DNA of 64,000 nucleotides from CADEDV01 sp964437415 (GCA_964437415.1 CAYTGN010000004.1:62001-126000); one strand, 5' to 3'; shown: positions 27,188 through 36,404, counted from the stretch's first letter. The notes: a model not told the origin generated them from the sequence alone. Numbers and translations are program-made.

Positions 27188-27212
27188 GTATCTTTTAATC
27201 TTTGAAGAGGCG

Positions 27213-27220
27213 CAAAGATA
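27213..27220 (-). promoter_or_regulatory. -7 promoter element for lolA
   Basis: TATCTTTG on the minus strand, an exact TAnnTTTG match. A TTG at 27245-27247 stands 24 bases upstream, slightly beyond the usual spacing. It indicates that lolA is transcribed independently of ftsK. Confidence 0.55.
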
Positions 27221-27291
27221 GGTTTTTACGCCTATCAGGATGGACAATCATCGTACCGGGTTGCAACCCATTGATTTTTCTTAAGAAAGCA

Positions 27292-29865
27292 TTAACCCAT
27301 CATATTTAAATGCTGTTGCAGATCAGCTTCCGTCTTTATCAGCACATCCCTTGCCTTGCTGCCCTGGTTAGGGCCAACAACTCCTGCAGCTTCCAATTGA
27401 TCCATCAAACGACCGGCCCGGTTATAGCCCAGCTTCATCCTTCTTTGCAGCAGTGAAGTGGAGCCCACCTGGTTTTGAACGATCAGCCGGGCGGCTTCTT
27501 CAAACAATGAGTCCCTGTCGGAGAGATCAAAATCTTTTCCCTCCAGTTCTTTTTCATCAACATACTCCGGCAGCAGAAAAGGCTGAGGATAGCCCCGCTG
27601 GTCGCCGATAAAATCAACGACCTGCTCCACTTCCGGTGTATCCACAAAAGCACATTGCAGGCGGGTCACTTCGCCATGATGCGAAATGAGCATATCGCCT
27701 TTGCCAATCAGTTGCTCAGCGCCACCTGTGTCAAGAATGGTTCTTGAATCTATCTTGGAAGAAACTTTAAAGGCAATGCGAGACGGGAAATTTGCCTTGA
27801 TGGTACCCGTAATGATATTCACGGAAGGACGCTGTGTGGCAATGATCAGGTGAATACCAACTGCACGGGCTAATTGGGCTAGTCTGGCTATCGGCATTTC
27901 AATTTCTTTGCCTGCTGTCATAATGAGGTCGGCAAACTCATCTATCACCAGCACAATGAATGGCAGGAACTGGTGTCCCTTTTGCGGGTTCAGTTTACGT
28001 TTGATAAATTTTTCATTGTACTCTTTGATATTTCTTGCCCCGGCTTCTTTCAACAGGTCATAGCGGTTGTCCATTTCAATGCACAGGGCATTCAGCGTAT
28101 GCACCACTTTCTTGGTGTCTGTGATGATGGCATCATCCTCTCCCGGAAGTTTGGCTAAGAAATGATTTTCAATATGCCTGTAAACACTCAGCTCCACTTT
28201 TTTGGGATCAATCAGCACAAACTTGAGTTGTGACGGATGTTTTTTATACAGCAGTGAAACGAGGATCGCATTCAGCCCGACAGATTTACCCTGCCCGGTT
28301 GCACCGGCCATCAGCAGGTGAGGCATGGATGTGAGATCAACAATGAAGTTCTCATTGTCAATCTTTTTGCCTATTGCTATTGGCAGGCTATAATTATTAT
28401 GCTGGAATTTTTCAGATGAGAGCAGGGTTTTCATGCTCACCACGGTCTTCTTCACATTTGGCACTTCTATACCTATAGTGCCTTTGCCGGGTATGGGGGC
28501 AATGATGCGTATGCCCAATGCCGCCAGGCTAAGGGCTATATCATCTTCCAGGTTTTTGATCTTGGAAATGCGGATACCTGCTGCCGGCACAATTTCATAG
28601 AGTGTAACTGTAGGCCCGACAGTGGCGCTGATCTTTTGTATTTCGATAGCATAGTTCCTGAGTGTGGCGATGATCTGGTTTTTGTTATTCTCCAGTTCAT
28701 TTGCATCCTGGAATATCTTTTCGCTGCCATGTGCTTCCAGCAGGCAAAGCGCCGGATATTTATAATCACGGAGATCCAATGTCGGCTCATAGGGCGGCAG
28801 GTTTTCAATGGCTGATTCAGGTTCACCTGTTATTTCCGGTGTTTCTTTTATTTCCAGTTCCAGGTCGCCTGAAGGTTTCTTTTCCCTTACCGGTTTTTTG
28901 TCCGTTACAGGAGGAACGATCTCCTCTTCCTGCATGTCTTCCTCTGCAACAGGGGCCTCTTCTTCCTGCAGGTCATGGCCATGCATCAGGTCGTTCACAA
29001 TTTCTTTTTCCAAAGACACCTGTTCTTCCGGTTCATCTTTCTCAATCACTTTGAATGCAGGAGTAGTTTCTTCTGACAGCGGGTTCACCAGCAACCCGCC
29101 TTCCTGCTTCAACGTATTTCCTTTTATTCCGGTTCCGTTATTCCCGCCGTACAGGTCGTTGATCGTTTTGCCGGCCACCGGAACAGTCTCTGCGGCTCCT
29201 TCTCCTTCCTCAGGCGATTCTTCAATTCGCTTTGGCAGGTTGAAAGCGGGGTTGAACTGCCAGATAAAATAACCAAGGCCCACTACCATCAATACGGCAG
29301 CAGTTCCAATATTTCCCAAAGCCCCCGTAAGCCAGTCGCTGATGCGATTGCCTATATAACCCCCAAAACGAAAACTGCTTTGCGAAAAAACAAATGCCAG
29401 CGACACAGACAATACCAGCAAACCAACTGTGACGTATTTCAGGTTGCGCCGAACCGAAAAAACCTTTTTGCTGAACAACAGGTTCACACCCGTTACAAAA
29501 AAGAATGTGCAGATAAGCAAAGAAGCAATCCCAAAACCCCTGTAAATAAACAAGTGGGAAAAATAAGCTCCGAGACGGCCAAGCAGATTGTTCACCTTTG
29601 CTTCATTGTCAAACAACACACCGATGCCCTGCGTCACTTCGGCCTGGTCTTCTTTCCAGGTAAAGAAATACGAAATAAATGCGATGAGCAGGAACAGGGA
29701 GAACAATAATGATACGGCGCCGGTGATCTTCCAGGTACGTTCATCATGGACTAATTTTCGCCAGTTAACACTCTCCTCTTTTTCCCTTTTCAGGGCTCCG
29801 GGAGATGATTTGCCTGGTTTGTTCTTAGGACTGTTTGCGGCTTTCTTTTTCCTCTTTTGGGCCAT
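27292..29865 (-). CDS. ftsK: DNA translocase FtsK/SpoIIIE
   Basis: 857 residues. The N-terminal third has four to five membrane helices (about 50-70, 110-130, 145-160, 183-203), then an acidic, Pro/Glu-rich linker (about 210-365), the alpha/beta motor domain with Walker A MAGATGQGKSVGLNAI and Walker B VLVIDEFADLI, and a C-terminal gamma winged helix (GSTSLLQRRMKLGYNRAGRLMDQLEAAGVVG). It pumps the chromosome terminus through the closing septum and activates XerCD recombination at dif. The linker is short compared with E. coli FtsK. The ATG is only 5 bases from a -7 element. Confidence 0.96.
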   Translation of the reverse strand: MAQKRKKKAANSPKNKPGKSSPGALKREKEESVNWRKLVHDERTWKITGAVSLLFSLFLLIAFISYFFTWKEDQAEVTQGIGVLFDNEAKVNNLLGRLGAYFSHLFIYRGFGIASLLICTFFFVTGVNLLFSKKVFSVRRNLKYVTVGLLVLSVSLAFVFSQSSFRFGGYIGNRISDWLTGALGNIGTAAVLMVVGLGYFIWQFNPAFNLPKRIEESPEEGEGAAETVPVAGKTINDLYGGNNGTGIKGNTLKQEGGLLVNPLSEETTPAFKVIEKDEPEEQVSLEKEIVNDLMHGHDLQEEEAPVAEEDMQEEEIVPPVTDKKPVREKKPSGDLELEIKETPEITGEPESAIENLPPYEPTLDLRDYKYPALCLLEAHGSEKIFQDANELENNKNQIIATLRNYAIEIQKISATVGPTVTLYEIVPAAGIRISKIKNLEDDIALSLAALGIRIIAPIPGKGTIGIEVPNVKKTVVSMKTLLSSEKFQHNNYSLPIAIGKKIDNENFIVDLTSMPHLLMAGATGQGKSVGLNAILVSLLYKKHPSQLKFVLIDPKKVELSVYRHIENHFLAKLPGEDDAIITDTKKVVHTLNALCIEMDNRYDLLKEAGARNIKEYNEKFIKRKLNPQKGHQFLPFIVLVIDEFADLIMTAGKEIEMPIARLAQLARAVGIHLIIATQRPSVNIITGTIKANFPSRIAFKVSSKIDSRTILDTGGAEQLIGKGDMLISHHGEVTRLQCAFVDTPEVEQVVDFIGDQRGYPQPFLLPEYVDEKELEGKDFDLSDRDSLFEEAARLIVQNQVGSTSLLQRRMKLGYNRAGRLMDQLEAAGVVGPNQGSKARDVLIKTEADLQQHLNMMG

Positions 29866-29870
29866 GGCGG

Positions 29871-29878
29871 CAAAGATA
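29871..29878 (-). promoter_or_regulatory. -7 promoter element directly before ftsK
   Basis: TATCTTTG on the minus strand is an exact TAnnTTTG match ending 5 bases before the ftsK ATG, so the transcript should be leaderless or nearly so. No -33 TTG at standard spacing was seen. Confidence 0.5.
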
Positions 29879-29979
29879 ATATAGTTTAAGGCTTTGCAGG
29901 AAGTTGCAAGGCGTATTGTTTACTTAAAATTACCCTGAAAGTGGTAGACGCATCCCTGTAAAAAGCAAAAGCTTAGTAT

Positions 29980-29987
29980 TACATTTG
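29980..29987 (+). promoter_or_regulatory. -7 promoter element for the 7TM histidine kinase
   Basis: TACATTTG, an exact TAnnTTTG match, lies 15 bases before the ATG at 30003. It overlaps the TTG at 29985-29987, which argues against that codon as the start. Confidence 0.5.
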
Positions 29988-30002
29988 GCCACTATTGTTT
30001 CC

Positions 30003-31907
30003 ATGCAAGCCTACTTACGGAATTTATATTTTTTCCCAGCCTTTTTTCTGCTGCTTGTCAACAACTGGTCGGCAGCACAGAACAGCACTTCCGTTGCGTA
30101 CATTGACATCAGCAGGATCAATCTTGTAAAAATCATTTCACGGGAATCACACAGCGGTTTCATCAGCAGGCAAGAATCACTGCCCGATGTTTTTTCAAAA
30201 CTTACTCTCAAAGAAGGGATGCAATTCAGTGGGTCTGTTCCCCCCGGTCATGTGACAAAAAAAGCAATCCTTCGTTTTGCCGTTACTAACAGTGCCGATA
30301 CAACGGTTAGCGCCTGGTTCTTTCCCGGCTTTTTTTATTGGGACGCTGTTCTGTATAAGGAGGAAAATGGCCGGTTAGTGAATCTCCCGGTTGTAAAACC
30401 TCCTGAAGAAGACAACCTGAGTTATTGCCTGCTGACAGTTCCGGCCGGTGACACTATATCCGTTTATGCAGAATTGCGTATGGTTAAAACCTATATCAAT
30501 TCCATGCGGCCCCGGTTAGTGAACCTGCATCGTATTAAACCCTTTATCAGCGACCTGCAATCATCACATGATTCGGCCAATATGGTCACATTCCTTTTCA
30601 GCGGTCTTTTGCTGATGATGATCCTTTTTTCGCTGGCCAATTACCTGCAGGGAGGCAACAAAGAGTTTCTCTATTATTCAGGATATGCCTTTTTCCTTGG
30701 TGGTATGCTTTTCACCAAAGCCCTGTATGATTTCAGGCCCAATACCATCAGCTATTTTCTGGAAGGCTATTTTGACTTCATAATGCAAAGCGCCGGCATT
30801 ATGTTTTATATGATCTTTATGCAGGGCTTTTTGCAAACCCGCCGGCAGCATCCTTTCCTCCACCGCCTGTATAATTTCGGCATACTTCTGCTGATCGTTT
30901 CCGTCAGCACCTATAGTTTCCTGCATTATTTCACCGACAATTTTTACCTGCAAAACCTGGTAGAAAATATCACCAAACTTATCCTGCTCGGCATGACCAT
31001 TGTTTTTCTTATCTATGGTATCCGCAACTGGCAGGATAAGCTCCTCCGTTACCTGTTTTGGGGAAATTTATTTCTCTTTCTTTTCTCCCTTGTTTCACAA
31101 CTGATGCTGATGATTGATCCCCGGACATTCCCCGGCATCCTTGGCTCATCTTTGTTTTATTACGAGCTGGGGCTTTTTCTCGAACTGGTATTCTTCCTCG
31201 CCGGTCTTAATCATAAAAACAGGAAATTGATCATTGAGCAGACACGGGAAAGGGAAAGACTGAAAGCAGAAAACCAGTTGAAGGAATACGAAAAAGAAAT
31301 TGCAGTGTACAAAGCCCAGCATGAAGAACGGCAACGCATATCCGCCGATATGCATGATGAACTTGGCGCCGGGATGACGGTCATCCGGCTGATGAGTGAA
31401 ATTGCCCGCAACAAAATGAAAGAGAACACACCTGAAGAAATTGATAAAATATCCCACTCAGCAGACGAAGTGCTCAACAAGATGAATGCTATCATCTGGA
31501 GTATGAACAGCGGCAATGACACTTTGGACAATCTCATTTCATATATCCGCTCCTATGCACTGGAATATTTTGACGGCACTGCGGTTGACTGCCATGTTAT
31601 CACCCCCGACCAGGTCGAAACAAAGGAACTTACCGGTGATAAACGAAGAAATATTTTCCTGTGTGTGAAAGAAACGCTGAATAATGCACTGAAACATTCC
31701 GGCGCCGCACAAATAAAAATTGAATTTGAAACCAATCATCAATTAGTCATCCGCATTTCGGATAACGGCGTGGGCATAGACCTCCAAAAAGTGAGACAAT
31801 TTGGCAATGGTTTGAAAAATATTGCCCGCCGCATGGAAAGTATTGGCGGCAGTTTTCATATTGAAAACAGGAACGGGACGGTTACCACCCTGGTACTACC
31901 TCTCTGA
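30003..31907 (+). CDS. Sensor histidine kinase with 7TMR-DISM membrane region (NarL/LuxR type)
   Basis: 634 residues. A signal-anchor segment is followed by an extracytoplasmic beta-rich region (about 25-190), seven membrane helices (about 195-410, 7TMR-DISM type), a coiled coil (about 415-450), a HisKA_3 dimerisation helix with the phosphoacceptor in ISADMHDELGAGM, and an HATPase domain with DNGVGID and GNGLKNIARRMESIGG. Such kinases pair with NarL-type response regulators, but none is adjacent, so this is an orphan kinase here. Its 3' end overlaps the convergent DUF423 gene by 12 bp. The ligand is unknown. Confidence 0.88.
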   Translation: MQAYLRNLYFFPAFFLLLVNNWSAAQNSTSVAYIDISRINLVKIISRESHSGFISRQESLPDVFSKLTLKEGMQFSGSVPPGHVTKKAILRFAVTNSADTTVSAWFFPGFFYWDAVLYKEENGRLVNLPVVKPPEEDNLSYCLLTVPAGDTISVYAELRMVKTYINSMRPRLVNLHRIKPFISDLQSSHDSANMVTFLFSGLLLMMILFSLANYLQGGNKEFLYYSGYAFFLGGMLFTKALYDFRPNTISYFLEGYFDFIMQSAGIMFYMIFMQGFLQTRRQHPFLHRLYNFGILLLIVSVSTYSFLHYFTDNFYLQNLVENITKLILLGMTIVFLIYGIRNWQDKLLRYLFWGNLFLFLFSLVSQLMLMIDPRTFPGILGSSLFYYELGLFLELVFFLAGLNHKNRKLIIEQTRERERLKAENQLKEYEKEIAVYKAQHEERQRISADMHDELGAGMTVIRLMSEIARNKMKENTPEEIDKISHSADEVLNKMNAIIWSMNSGNDTLDNLISYIRSYALEYFDGTAVDCHVITPDQVETKELTGDKRRNIFLCVKETLNNALKHSGAAQIKIEFETNHQLVIRISDNGVGIDLQKVRQFGNGLKNIARRMESIGGSFHIENRNGTVTTLVLPL

Positions 31908-32300
31908 GCCGTCCGATTTGAGCACAGCAACCAGCATCAGCAGCCAGCCTGCGATCAGCAAAAGACCACCAGCCGGGGTAATGGGTCCAATTATCTTCAC
32001 AGCGCTGCTGCCCTGTATCTTTAAAAAAGTAAGCAGGTATAAAGAACCGGAGAACAGAATGATGCCGGCAATAAAACAACGGCCAGACCATTTCAGCAGG
32101 CTGCCGTGAAATTTTTCAAACAATATTGCAAGCCCCACCAGCGCCAATGCATGATATAGCTGGTATTCAGCACCTGTTTTGAAACCCTGCAAAGTCTTTG
32201 GGTCTTCGGTCATTTTTTCTAATCCGTGTGCGCCAAAAGCCCCTGCTGCTACTGCCAGCCCGCCAAAAAAAGCAGCCATTGCTAAAAATCCTTTATGCAT
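31896..32300 (-). CDS. DUF423 family membrane protein
   Basis: 134 residues with four membrane helices. AAFFGGLAVAAGAFGAHGL near the start and ITPAGGLLLIAGWLLM near the end are the DUF423 (YgdD) signatures. The function is unknown. It begins inside the aroK stop region (8-bp overlap) and is therefore the second gene of an aroK-DUF423 operon; the 3' end overlaps the histidine kinase gene. Confidence 0.88.
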   Translation of the reverse strand: MHKGFLAMAAFFGGLAVAAGAFGAHGLEKMTEDPKTLQGFKTGAEYQLYHALALVGLAILFEKFHGSLLKWSGRCFIAGIILFSGSLYLLTFLKIQGSSAVKIIGPITPAGGLLLIAGWLLMLVAVLKSDGSER

Positions 32301-32799
32301 GAAATATTTTTTCGAGCAGTTTGTCTAATTGAACCGGCTCTTCATCCACGATCACATCGGCCTGCTCATAATAGATGCGCCGATCAGCATATTTTTTGAC
32401 AATAAAACTCCTGAGCTGTTCATCATCCAGTTCCCGTATCAGGGGCCGCTTATCTTTTTCTGCTATCAGTCTTTTAAAAAGAGTTTCAGTTGCCGTATTT
32501 ATCCACACCGTTGTTCCGGCCTTGTACATATACTCTATATTGTTGAAATAGCAAGGCGTTCCTCCACCACAGGCCATTACAAAACTTTCATGGCTTTCAG
32601 TGATGATATGGAGGGTGTCTTTTTCCAGCAAACGGAAATACTCCTCTCCCTGCTGCGCAAAGATCTCGTTGATGGCTTTTCCTTCATGTGAAACGATCTG
32701 TTCATCGAGGTCAAAAAAAGGAATATTGAGCTTTTGGCTCAGTTGGCGGCCCCAGTGTGTTTTTCCGGAACCCATGAAGCCGATGAGGAAAATTTTCAT
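32293..32799 (-). CDS. aroK: Shikimate kinase
   Basis: 168 residues. P-loop GFMGSGKTHWGRQL, the shikimate-binding FFDLDEQI, and CGGGTP (the Walker B-like glycine loop) are present, with RPLI in the lid. It phosphorylates shikimate on the way to chorismate. The start at 32799 (MKIFLIGFMGSGKT) is set by the P-loop's usual distance from the N-terminus; the longer frame upstream is not conserved in type. The 3' end overlaps the DUF423 gene. Confidence 0.95.
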   Translation of the reverse strand: MKIFLIGFMGSGKTHWGRQLSQKLNIPFFDLDEQIVSHEGKAINEIFAQQGEEYFRLLEKDTLHIITESHESFVMACGGGTPCYFNNIEYMYKAGTTVWINTATETLFKRLIAEKDKRPLIRELDDEQLRSFIVKKYADRRIYYEQADVIVDEEPVQLDKLLEKIFHA

Positions 32800-32827
32800 G
32801 CTGGTTGATATGTTTGTAAGTTGACAG

Positions 32828-32848
32828 GTTGATAAGAAACTTATCAAC
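32828..32848. repeat. Perfect hairpin between gcdH and aroK
   Basis: GTTGATAAG and CTTATCAAC are 9-bp arms around AAA, with further partly matching AAGTTG/CAACTT outside them. It lies in the 64-bp gap of the gcdH-aroK pair and could slow or end transcription; there is no T run on either side. Confidence 0.6.
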
Positions 32849-32863
32849 AAACCAACTTTTCAA

Positions 32864-34048
32864 CTACTTGAAAGCATTAAACCCTGTCACATCCATTCCT
32901 GTTATCAGTAAATGAATGTCATGTGTTCCTTCATAAGTGATCACACTTTCCAGGTTCATCATGTGGCGCATCACGGGATACTCACCGGTGATACCCATGC
33001 CACCCAACATTTGCCGTGCATCACGGCAGATATTGGCCGCAACTTCGCAGGCATTTCTTTTTGCCATACTCACCTGCTGGGGCGTCACTTTTCCTTCATT
33101 CATCAGCACACCGAGCCTCCAGTTCAATAACTGTGCCTTGGTGATCTCGGTGACCATCTCTGCCAGTTTCTTTTGCTGCAACTGGAAACCACCGATAGGT
33201 CGGCCAAACTGCTCTCTTTCCTGTGAGTAACGCAAAGCCGTATCATAGCAATCCATGGCAGCGCCGATAGCACCCCACGCAATACCATACCTCGCTTTGG
33301 TCAGGCAACTCAGCGGTCCCTTCAGTCCTTTGATATTCGGAAAAATATTTTCTTTCGGCACTTTTACGTTGTCAAACACCAGTTCACCCGTAGCCGATGC
33401 CCGCAGGCTCCATTTGCCATGCGTGGTGGGAGTTGAAAATCCTTCCATACCTCTTTCAACAACCAGGCCCTGTATTTCACCAGCTTCATTTTTGGCCCAT
33501 ACCACTGCCACCTGCGAAAAAGGCGCATTGCTGATCCACATTTTGGCGCCGTTCAGAATCACATGATCACCGGCATCTTTAAAATTGGTGAGCATACTGC
33601 TGGGATCGCTACCGTGATTCGGTTCTGTCAATCCAAAACAACCCAGCCATTCACCGCTGGCCAGTTTAGGCAGATATTTTTTTCGTTGCTCTTCACTTCC
33701 GTATTGATAAATGGGAAACATGACCAGCGAACCCTGAACGGATGCAGTGGAACGAACGCCGCTGTCGCCTCTTTCCAGTTCCTGCATCATCAGGCCATAG
33801 GAAATATAATCCAGGCCGCCGCCACCATATTCTACTGGAACAGTTGGGCCAAAGCAACCCAGGTCACCTAATTGTTTGACGATTTGTTCAGGAAATTCTG
33901 CCCGCTGGGCATAGTCTTCAATGATGGGAGATATTTCTTTTTTTACATAGTTACGGACAGATTCACGGATGAGTTTGTGTTCTTCAGTCAGCAGTTCATC
34001 TACATTAAAATAGTCCGGGCTTTGGAAAAGGTCTGTGCGGGCCGCCAT
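32864..34048 (-). CDS. gcdH: Glutaryl-CoA dehydrogenase
   Basis: 394 residues, an acyl-CoA dehydrogenase of the GCDH subgroup: GVRSTASVQGSLVM, LTEPNHGSDPSSM, LTKARYGIAWGAIGAAMDCY and VITYEGTHDIHLLITG with the catalytic glutamate. Glutaryl-CoA dehydrogenase oxidises and decarboxylates glutaryl-CoA to crotonyl-CoA, giving electrons to ETF; it is the last special step in lysine and tryptophan breakdown. The ATG at 34048 is chosen; upstream in-frame codons precede the promoter-proximal region. The kynurenine genes lie 4-12 kb away and etfBA 16 kb away, which fits a joint role. Confidence 0.9.
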   Translation of the reverse strand: MAARTDLFQSPDYFNVDELLTEEHKLIRESVRNYVKKEISPIIEDYAQRAEFPEQIVKQLGDLGCFGPTVPVEYGGGGLDYISYGLMMQELERGDSGVRSTASVQGSLVMFPIYQYGSEEQRKKYLPKLASGEWLGCFGLTEPNHGSDPSSMLTNFKDAGDHVILNGAKMWISNAPFSQVAVVWAKNEAGEIQGLVVERGMEGFSTPTTHGKWSLRASATGELVFDNVKVPKENIFPNIKGLKGPLSCLTKARYGIAWGAIGAAMDCYDTALRYSQEREQFGRPIGGFQLQQKKLAEMVTEITKAQLLNWRLGVLMNEGKVTPQQVSMAKRNACEVAANICRDARQMLGGMGITGEYPVMRHMMNLESVITYEGTHDIHLLITGMDVTGFNAFK

Positions 34049-34126
34049 CGTTACTTGTGATTTTTGATTGTTGATTTCTCCCGACCGTGCCTGCTGACAT
34101 GCAGTAGCCATCGGGATTGATTGGCG

Positions 34127-34155
34127 CAAAGGTAAAGGTTATGGGCAAAACCAAA
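34127..34155 (-). promoter_or_regulatory. Complete -33/-7 promoter for gcdH
   Basis: On the minus strand TTTG (34152-34155) is separated by 17 bases from TACCTTTG (34127-34134). Both match the Bacteroidota consensus exactly. The gcdH ATG follows 78 bases later, so the leader is about 70 bases. Confidence 0.65.
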
Positions 34156-34277
34156 TCTCACACCATTCATACTGCAATTTGCCCCGGTCATACCGGAATA
34201 TGGATTATTTACACAGCCGGGCTGTTTTTCGTGCAACAAAGTTCCGTAACCTGCGTACTTAATTTAAAGCCGGTTGA

Positions 34278-34862
34278 TTGGAAAGTAAGACAAGCCTGTA
34301 TTTTGATGCCCTGGTAGCCCGCTGCAAGCAGGGCGATATGCAAAGCTTCCGGGCTTTGTATCAACGCTATGCCAAAGCCATGTTCAATACCAGTCTTCGT
34401 ATCGTGAACAATGCATCGGATGCTGAAGATGTGTTGCAGGAATCTTTTATTTCCGCCTTCAGCCACATCGGTGATTTTGATTATTCATCGGCTTTTGGCG
34501 CCTGGCTCAAGCGGATCGTTATTAATAAATCCATCAGCCTGCTGCGCAAACGAAAATTGATGACGGTGGATATTGAAACAACGGCCGCGGTTGAAACTGC
34601 AGACGGCCCTGCTTACAGCGAAGAAGAAACAGGTCTGCAGGTGGAGAAAATCAAAAAAGCCATGATACAATTGCCGAATGGCTACCGGGCTGTGCTGAGC
34701 CTTGTTCTTTTTGAAGATTGCAGTTATGAAGAAGTGGGCAGCCTGCTGAATATAACAGCCACCACTGCCCGCAGCCAATATCACAGGGCCCGTCAAAAAT
34801 TGTGGCAAATCTTAAAAACGGAGGGATGCGATGAACGACAAACTGAAACAATATATAGATAA
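34278..34862 (+). CDS. RNA polymerase sigma factor, ECF (sigma-70) family
   Basis: 194 residues. Region 2 (about 20-85) has YAKAMFNTSLRIVNNASDAEDVLQESFI; region 4 (about 130-180) has LPNGYRAVLSLVLFEDCSYEEVGSLLNIT and ARSQYHRARQKL. It directs RNA polymerase to a special set of promoters. The frame must start at the TTG (34278) or a nearby non-ATG codon, since the first ATG (codon 21) would cut into region 2. It overlaps the next gene, a putative anti-sigma factor, by 32 bp. Confidence 0.9.
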   Translation: MESKTSLYFDALVARCKQGDMQSFRALYQRYAKAMFNTSLRIVNNASDAEDVLQESFISAFSHIGDFDYSSAFGAWLKRIVINKSISLLRKRKLMTVDIETTAAVETADGPAYSEEETGLQVEKIKKAMIQLPNGYRAVLSLVLFEDCSYEEVGSLLNITATTARSQYHRARQKLWQILKTEGCDERQTETIYR

Positions 34863-35400
34863 CAACCGGGATGCATTTGATGCGTCTTCTCCTTCTGCAA
34901 AAGCATGGGAAAAGATCGCTGCAAAACTGCCGGGCACAGGAAAGCTGAGCACCTGGCGCAGGCCTATGTTGTGGGCAGCATCGCTGGCCGGCATCCTGCT
35001 GGTATCGGCGACTGTTTTTATAGCTCTTTCAAAAAATAATTCATCCCCGGTTCCGCAGGGAGGATCGTCCGGCACCGGTGATATATCCGACTACATGAAT
35101 CCTGTTTACACACAGCAGATACAGGAATATAAAGAAGTTATCGGCCTGCAGCAAACCGAACTGAAACTGCTGGAAAAAGAACAACCGGCCCTCTACAGGC
35201 AATTTCTTGCTGATATTGCCGAACTCGACAGCGCCTACCGGGTGCTCAAAACAAGATTGCCCGGCAACCCCAACAGGGAACTATTAATAGAAGCCATGAT
35301 ACAAAACCTGCAATGGCAAAGCGACCTGCTGAACCGCCAGTTGCAGATCATTAAAGAAATCAAACAAAAAAGTAAAGCTCATGAAAAACATGTTATTTAA
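34831..35400 (+). CDS. Putative anti-sigma factor
   Basis: 189 residues. The cytoplasmic N-terminus (about 1-43) has a short helical segment (DNNRDAFDASSPSAKAWEKI), then one membrane helix (about 46-68), then a charged periplasmic part with a long coiled-coil-like stretch (about 90-180). It overlaps the sigma factor gene by 32 bp and the next gene by 20 bp, so all three are translated together. The position and topology point to an anti-sigma factor that holds the sigma factor at the membrane; sequence similarity alone does not prove this. Confidence 0.72.
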   Translation: MNDKLKQYIDNNRDAFDASSPSAKAWEKIAAKLPGTGKLSTWRRPMLWAASLAGILLVSATVFIALSKNNSSPVPQGGSSGTGDISDYMNPVYTQQIQEYKEVIGLQQTELKLLEKEQPALYRQFLADIAELDSAYRVLKTRLPGNPNRELLIEAMIQNLQWQSDLLNRQLQIIKEIKQKSKAHEKHVI

Positions 35401-36382
35401 AGTTGCGATCCTGGCAAGCAGCCTGCTGCTCACAACAGCAGGCCTTGCACAGGAAAAAGAAAGAACAGAACCGAAGTTTAAGAAGACAAAGGCCTACTCA
35501 AAATCTTACCCACTCGGCAGCAGCGATAAAGTGGGCCTTTACAACCAGTTTGGAGAAATGAAACTGGTTACCTGGGACAAGAACGAGATTAAAGTGGATG
35601 TGAGCATCACCGGCAAATCCGATGACGAAGCAAGGGCACAGGAAATTGTGGACCGCATCAGCATCAATGATGGTAAAGACGGCAACACCGTTTATTTCAA
35701 AACCAAATTTGCTGACGAAAAGAAAACCTGGAATAAGGATAACAAGGGGAAAAATTACCACGAGGGAATGGAGATCAACTACCTGGTCTATCTGCCTGCA
35801 GGAAATGCCTTGACTGCAGAAAACCAGTTTGGCAAAATGATCGTTCCCGACTACCGGGGCGAGGTGTCGCTGGAAAGTAAGTTTGGCTCACTTACCTCGG
35901 GTAAACTCAGCAACGTGAAAGAAGTGACCGTTGAATTTGGCAGCGCCGAAATTGCCCATATCAGCGGAGGCAAACTGAATATCAAATTCTCCAATGGCTC
36001 AGTCAATAAGCTCAGCGGCGATGTGAAAACAAGTGTTGAACACAGCAAAGCAAAATTGAATGTTGACAATGATGTGAAAAGCCTCGACATCAATAATTCC
36101 TTTTCCGACCTTTATCTTGACCTGAGCAAGAACCTATCCGCCAGCTACAACATCAGTACATCGCATGGAGAATTTTCCAACAAAAGTGGTTTTGATATTA
36201 AAAAAGAAGGGCAGGAAGACAAAAGGTATGGTCCGCAATTCAATTTTAAATACAGCGGCTCGTCCGGAAGCGGCAGTTCTAAGATCAAAATCTCATCGAG
36301 TTTTGGGCATACCACTGCCGGCCACGACCTGAAAGTGGACATGAACGAGAAGAAACCCAAAACAAAGACGAAGTCAATATAG
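35381..36382 (+). CDS. Secreted DUF4097-like putative adhesin
   Basis: 333 residues with a signal peptide (MKNMLFKVAILASSLLLTTAGLAQ). The rest is a repetitive beta-helix-like protein: YNQFGEMKLVTWDKNEIKVDVSITG, then strands such as ENQFGKMIVPDYRGEVSLESKFGSL and LNIKFSNGSVNKLSGDVK, ending in a Lys/Thr-rich tail. It is the third gene of the sigma/anti-sigma operon (20-bp overlap) and so may be a target or a sensor of that system at the cell surface. A strong hairpin follows. Confidence 0.75.
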   Translation: MKNMLFKVAILASSLLLTTAGLAQEKERTEPKFKKTKAYSKSYPLGSSDKVGLYNQFGEMKLVTWDKNEIKVDVSITGKSDDEARAQEIVDRISINDGKDGNTVYFKTKFADEKKTWNKDNKGKNYHEGMEINYLVYLPAGNALTAENQFGKMIVPDYRGEVSLESKFGSLTSGKLSNVKEVTVEFGSAEIAHISGGKLNIKFSNGSVNKLSGDVKTSVEHSKAKLNVDNDVKSLDINNSFSDLYLDLSKNLSASYNISTSHGEFSNKSGFDIKKEGQEDKRYGPQFNFKYSGSSGSGSSKIKISSSFGHTTAGHDLKVDMNEKKPKTKTKSI

Positions 36383-36404
36383 TGAGAGATATATCATACA
36401 TGCT

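Noticed and set aside
28808..29272. Long open frames on the plus strand opposite ftsK
   Set aside because: They are antisense shadows of the low-complexity linker (Ser/Pro/Phe-rich translations) with no start context or domain.
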